Source: Daphnia carinata (lineage: Eukaryota; Arthropoda; Branchiopoda; Diplostraca; Daphniidae). From it: 25,971 nucleotides of DNA. Location: contig NW_026712541.1 in the NCBI RefSeq assembly GCF_022539665.2, positions 1-25,971 on the forward strand, written 5' to 3'. Below are positions 25,159 through 25,971 of this stretch, piece after piece (position 1 is the first letter of the stretch; each line of letters begins with the position of its first letter). The position numbers were made by a program, and so were the translations under genes. The notes below the pieces were generated by a model. That model did no database searches. It was not told the DNA's origin and saw only the letters and a program-made list of their open reading frames with translations.

Positions 25159-25577
25159 TGAATATAGTACGATACAGAGAGTTTCAATATCTACATTCAA
25201 ACAGTACAAATATACGTTTATTCAATGTGAATATAGTGTTATAGAATCAGTTTCATGATCTACATTCAAACAGAATCAAATATACGTGTATTCAATGTGA
25301 ATATAGTGTTATAGAATAAGTTTCAATATCTACATTCAAACAACATCAAATATACGTGTATTCAATTTGAATATAGTGTTATAGAATCAGTTTCATTATA
25401 TACATTCAAACAGTATCAAATATACGTGTATTCAATGTGAATATAGTATGATACAGTGAGTTTCAATATCTACCTTCAAACAGCATCAAATATACGTGTA
25501 TTCAATGTGAATATAGTGTTATAGAATCAGTTTCATGGTCTACATTCAAACAGTATCAAATATACGTTTATTCAATG
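25159..25577 (+). repeat. Duplicated six-monomer segment, copy 2
   Basis: Matches 23969-24388 in monomer order and in the rare bases a47 (25274), a21 (25318), t30 (25397) and g31 (25538). It is 1 bp shorter because cagtatc became cagtac in the first monomer. It also carries changes absent from copy 1: acgatacag, tacgttta (twice), acaacatc, caatttga, tatatac and ctaccttc. Copy 2 has therefore diverged more, or lies in a less homogenised place. Confidence 0.85.
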
Positions 25578-25971
25578 TGAATATAGTATGATACAGTGAG
25601 TTTCAATATCTACATTCAAACAGCATCAAATATACGTGTATTCAATGTGAATATAGTGTTATAGAATCAGTTTCATGATCTACATTCAAACAGTATCAAA
25701 TATACGTGTATTCAATGTGAATATAGTATGATACAGTGAGTTTCAATATCTACATTCAAACAGCATCAAATATACGTGTATTTAATGTGAATATAGTGTT
25801 ATAGAATCAGTTTCATGATCTACATTCAAACAGTATCAAATATACGTGTATTCAATGTGAGTATAGTGTTATAAAATCAGTTTCATGATCTACATTCAAA
25901 CAGTATCAAATATACGTGTATTCAATGTGAATATAGTATGATACAGTGAGTTTCAATATTTACATTCAAAC

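Larger units (their letters stand above)
1121..25227 (+). repeat. Catalogue of length-variant monomers
   Basis: Starts of monomers that are not 70 bp. 69 bp: 1121, 2734, 3015, 3922, 6274, 7743, 10333, 10402, 12150, 14459, 14598, 16558, 17118, 17187, 22360, 25159. 71 bp: 10052, 11168, 11449, 15717, 16767, 20959, 23407, 23898. 72 bp: 2030, 2242, 2943, 10821, 14667, 19077. 68 bp: 3784, 15369, 18309, 22989, and the copy with the 2-bp loss at about 17815. Others: 43 bp (5671), 65 bp (11033), 75 bp (17884) and 60 bp (19149). Of these 39, I place 29 inside the box region 11-33, two are compound, and eight lie elsewhere. Single-base gains in homopolymers (10821, 16767, 23407) could be sequencing errors. 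Confidence 0.8.
1..25971 (+). repeat. 70-bp satellite DNA array, whole window
   Basis: A single tandem array fills the window. The landmark tgaatatagt recurs at 1, 71, 141, 211 and so on to 25928. Dividing the span by 70 after summing every length deviation I found (net -43 bp) gives 371 whole monomers, then a 44-bp partial copy. All copies are in the same orientation and no unique sequence interrupts them. GC is about 28%, with a single CpG per monomer. Positions 33-46 (ctacattcaaacag) and 51-60 (aaatatacgt) are nearly invariant. This is the architecture of eukaryotic heterochromatic satellite DNA; a centromeric role is possible but not shown. I do not recognise the family. Neither array edge lies in the window, so the full array size is unknown. 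Confidence 0.98.
19209..25971 (+). repeat. Right A-B domain
   Basis: About 97 monomers, again mainly A-B alternation with t47 in A and a11 in most B copies. From 19209 to about 23900 there are few private changes. From about 24040 to the window end point changes become frequent, with about 20 seen, such as cagaatc, gaataag, tcatggtc, acaatcaaac, gattcatg, cactatcaattatac, ctaccttc, caatttga and gagtatag. That may signal approach to an array edge or to another old block. The window ends inside a B copy that started at 25928. Confidence 0.88.

Noticed and set aside
1-25971. CRISPR array (conserved block of about 50 bp alternating with a 20-bp variable block)
   Set aside because: The would-be spacers are only two recurrent box sequences and their hybrids, not unique sequences. 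The conserved part is too long, no cas genes are present, and the monomer blends gradually into the variable part.
1-25971. CENP-B box or known centromere protein motif
   Set aside because: The CENP-B box needs two CpG-containing cores; the monomer has a single CpG in TACGTG. The comparison with alpha satellite is architectural only.
1-25971. Telomeric repeats, transposon ends or tRNA/rRNA genes inside the array
   Set aside because: I scanned for interruptions of the 70-bp phase on both strands. Apart from short indels the phase is continuous, leaving no room for such elements.
141-25971. TATA-like motifs (gaatatag, ttatag) as promoters
   Set aside because: They recur in nearly every monomer as a consequence of AT-rich sequence, with no associated gene. 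Satellite transcription is possible but not supported by anything specific here.

Overview
The window is one uninterrupted, head-to-tail satellite DNA array. It holds about 371 complete copies of a 70-bp monomer (hand count from landmark positions) plus a 44-bp partial copy at the right end. All copies lie in the same orientation, GC is about 28%, and the array runs off both edges. I see no gene, RNA gene, mobile element, CRISPR array or unique sequence. A 26-kb array of this kind points to a eukaryotic chromosome region such as a centromere, pericentromere, subtelomere or sex/B-chromosome heterochromatin. I do not recognise the satellite and cannot name the organism.

Monomer coordinates used here: position 1 is the T of tgaatatagt, and the window starts exactly at position 1 of a monomer. 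Positions 33-70 and 1-10 are almost invariant. Two main types, A and B, differ at eight sites: A has g11 t13 g17 a19 c21 t29 g30 t47, and B has a11 g13 c17 g19 g21 a29 t30 c47. Seven of the eight lie in a 20-bp 'box' at 11-30. Frequent derivatives are B' (B with g11), C (A at 11-21 but B at 29-47), Ac (A with c47) and a B form with a20.

Layout: 1-280 is a slightly degenerate start. 281-12149 is mainly alternating A-B dimers (140-bp unit), ending in five tandem A monomers. 12150-14108 is a mutation-rich block that contains five B-A-A trimers (210-bp unit) and then four tandem B monomers. 14109-17047 is a separate subfamily of C and B' monomers in which t47 is absent. 17048-19208 is a mixed, rearranged transition. 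19209-25971 returns to A-B dimers, with a recurring five-monomer module and a more degenerate right end that contains a duplicated six-monomer segment.

There are no genes to work together. The interest lies in array architecture: a two-box dimer, changes of higher-order period along the array, chimeric monomers that record recombination inside the box, and a dyad at every monomer junction whose quality depends on which box follows. Copy number and long-range order in such arrays are prone to assembly error, and all counts here were made by eye.
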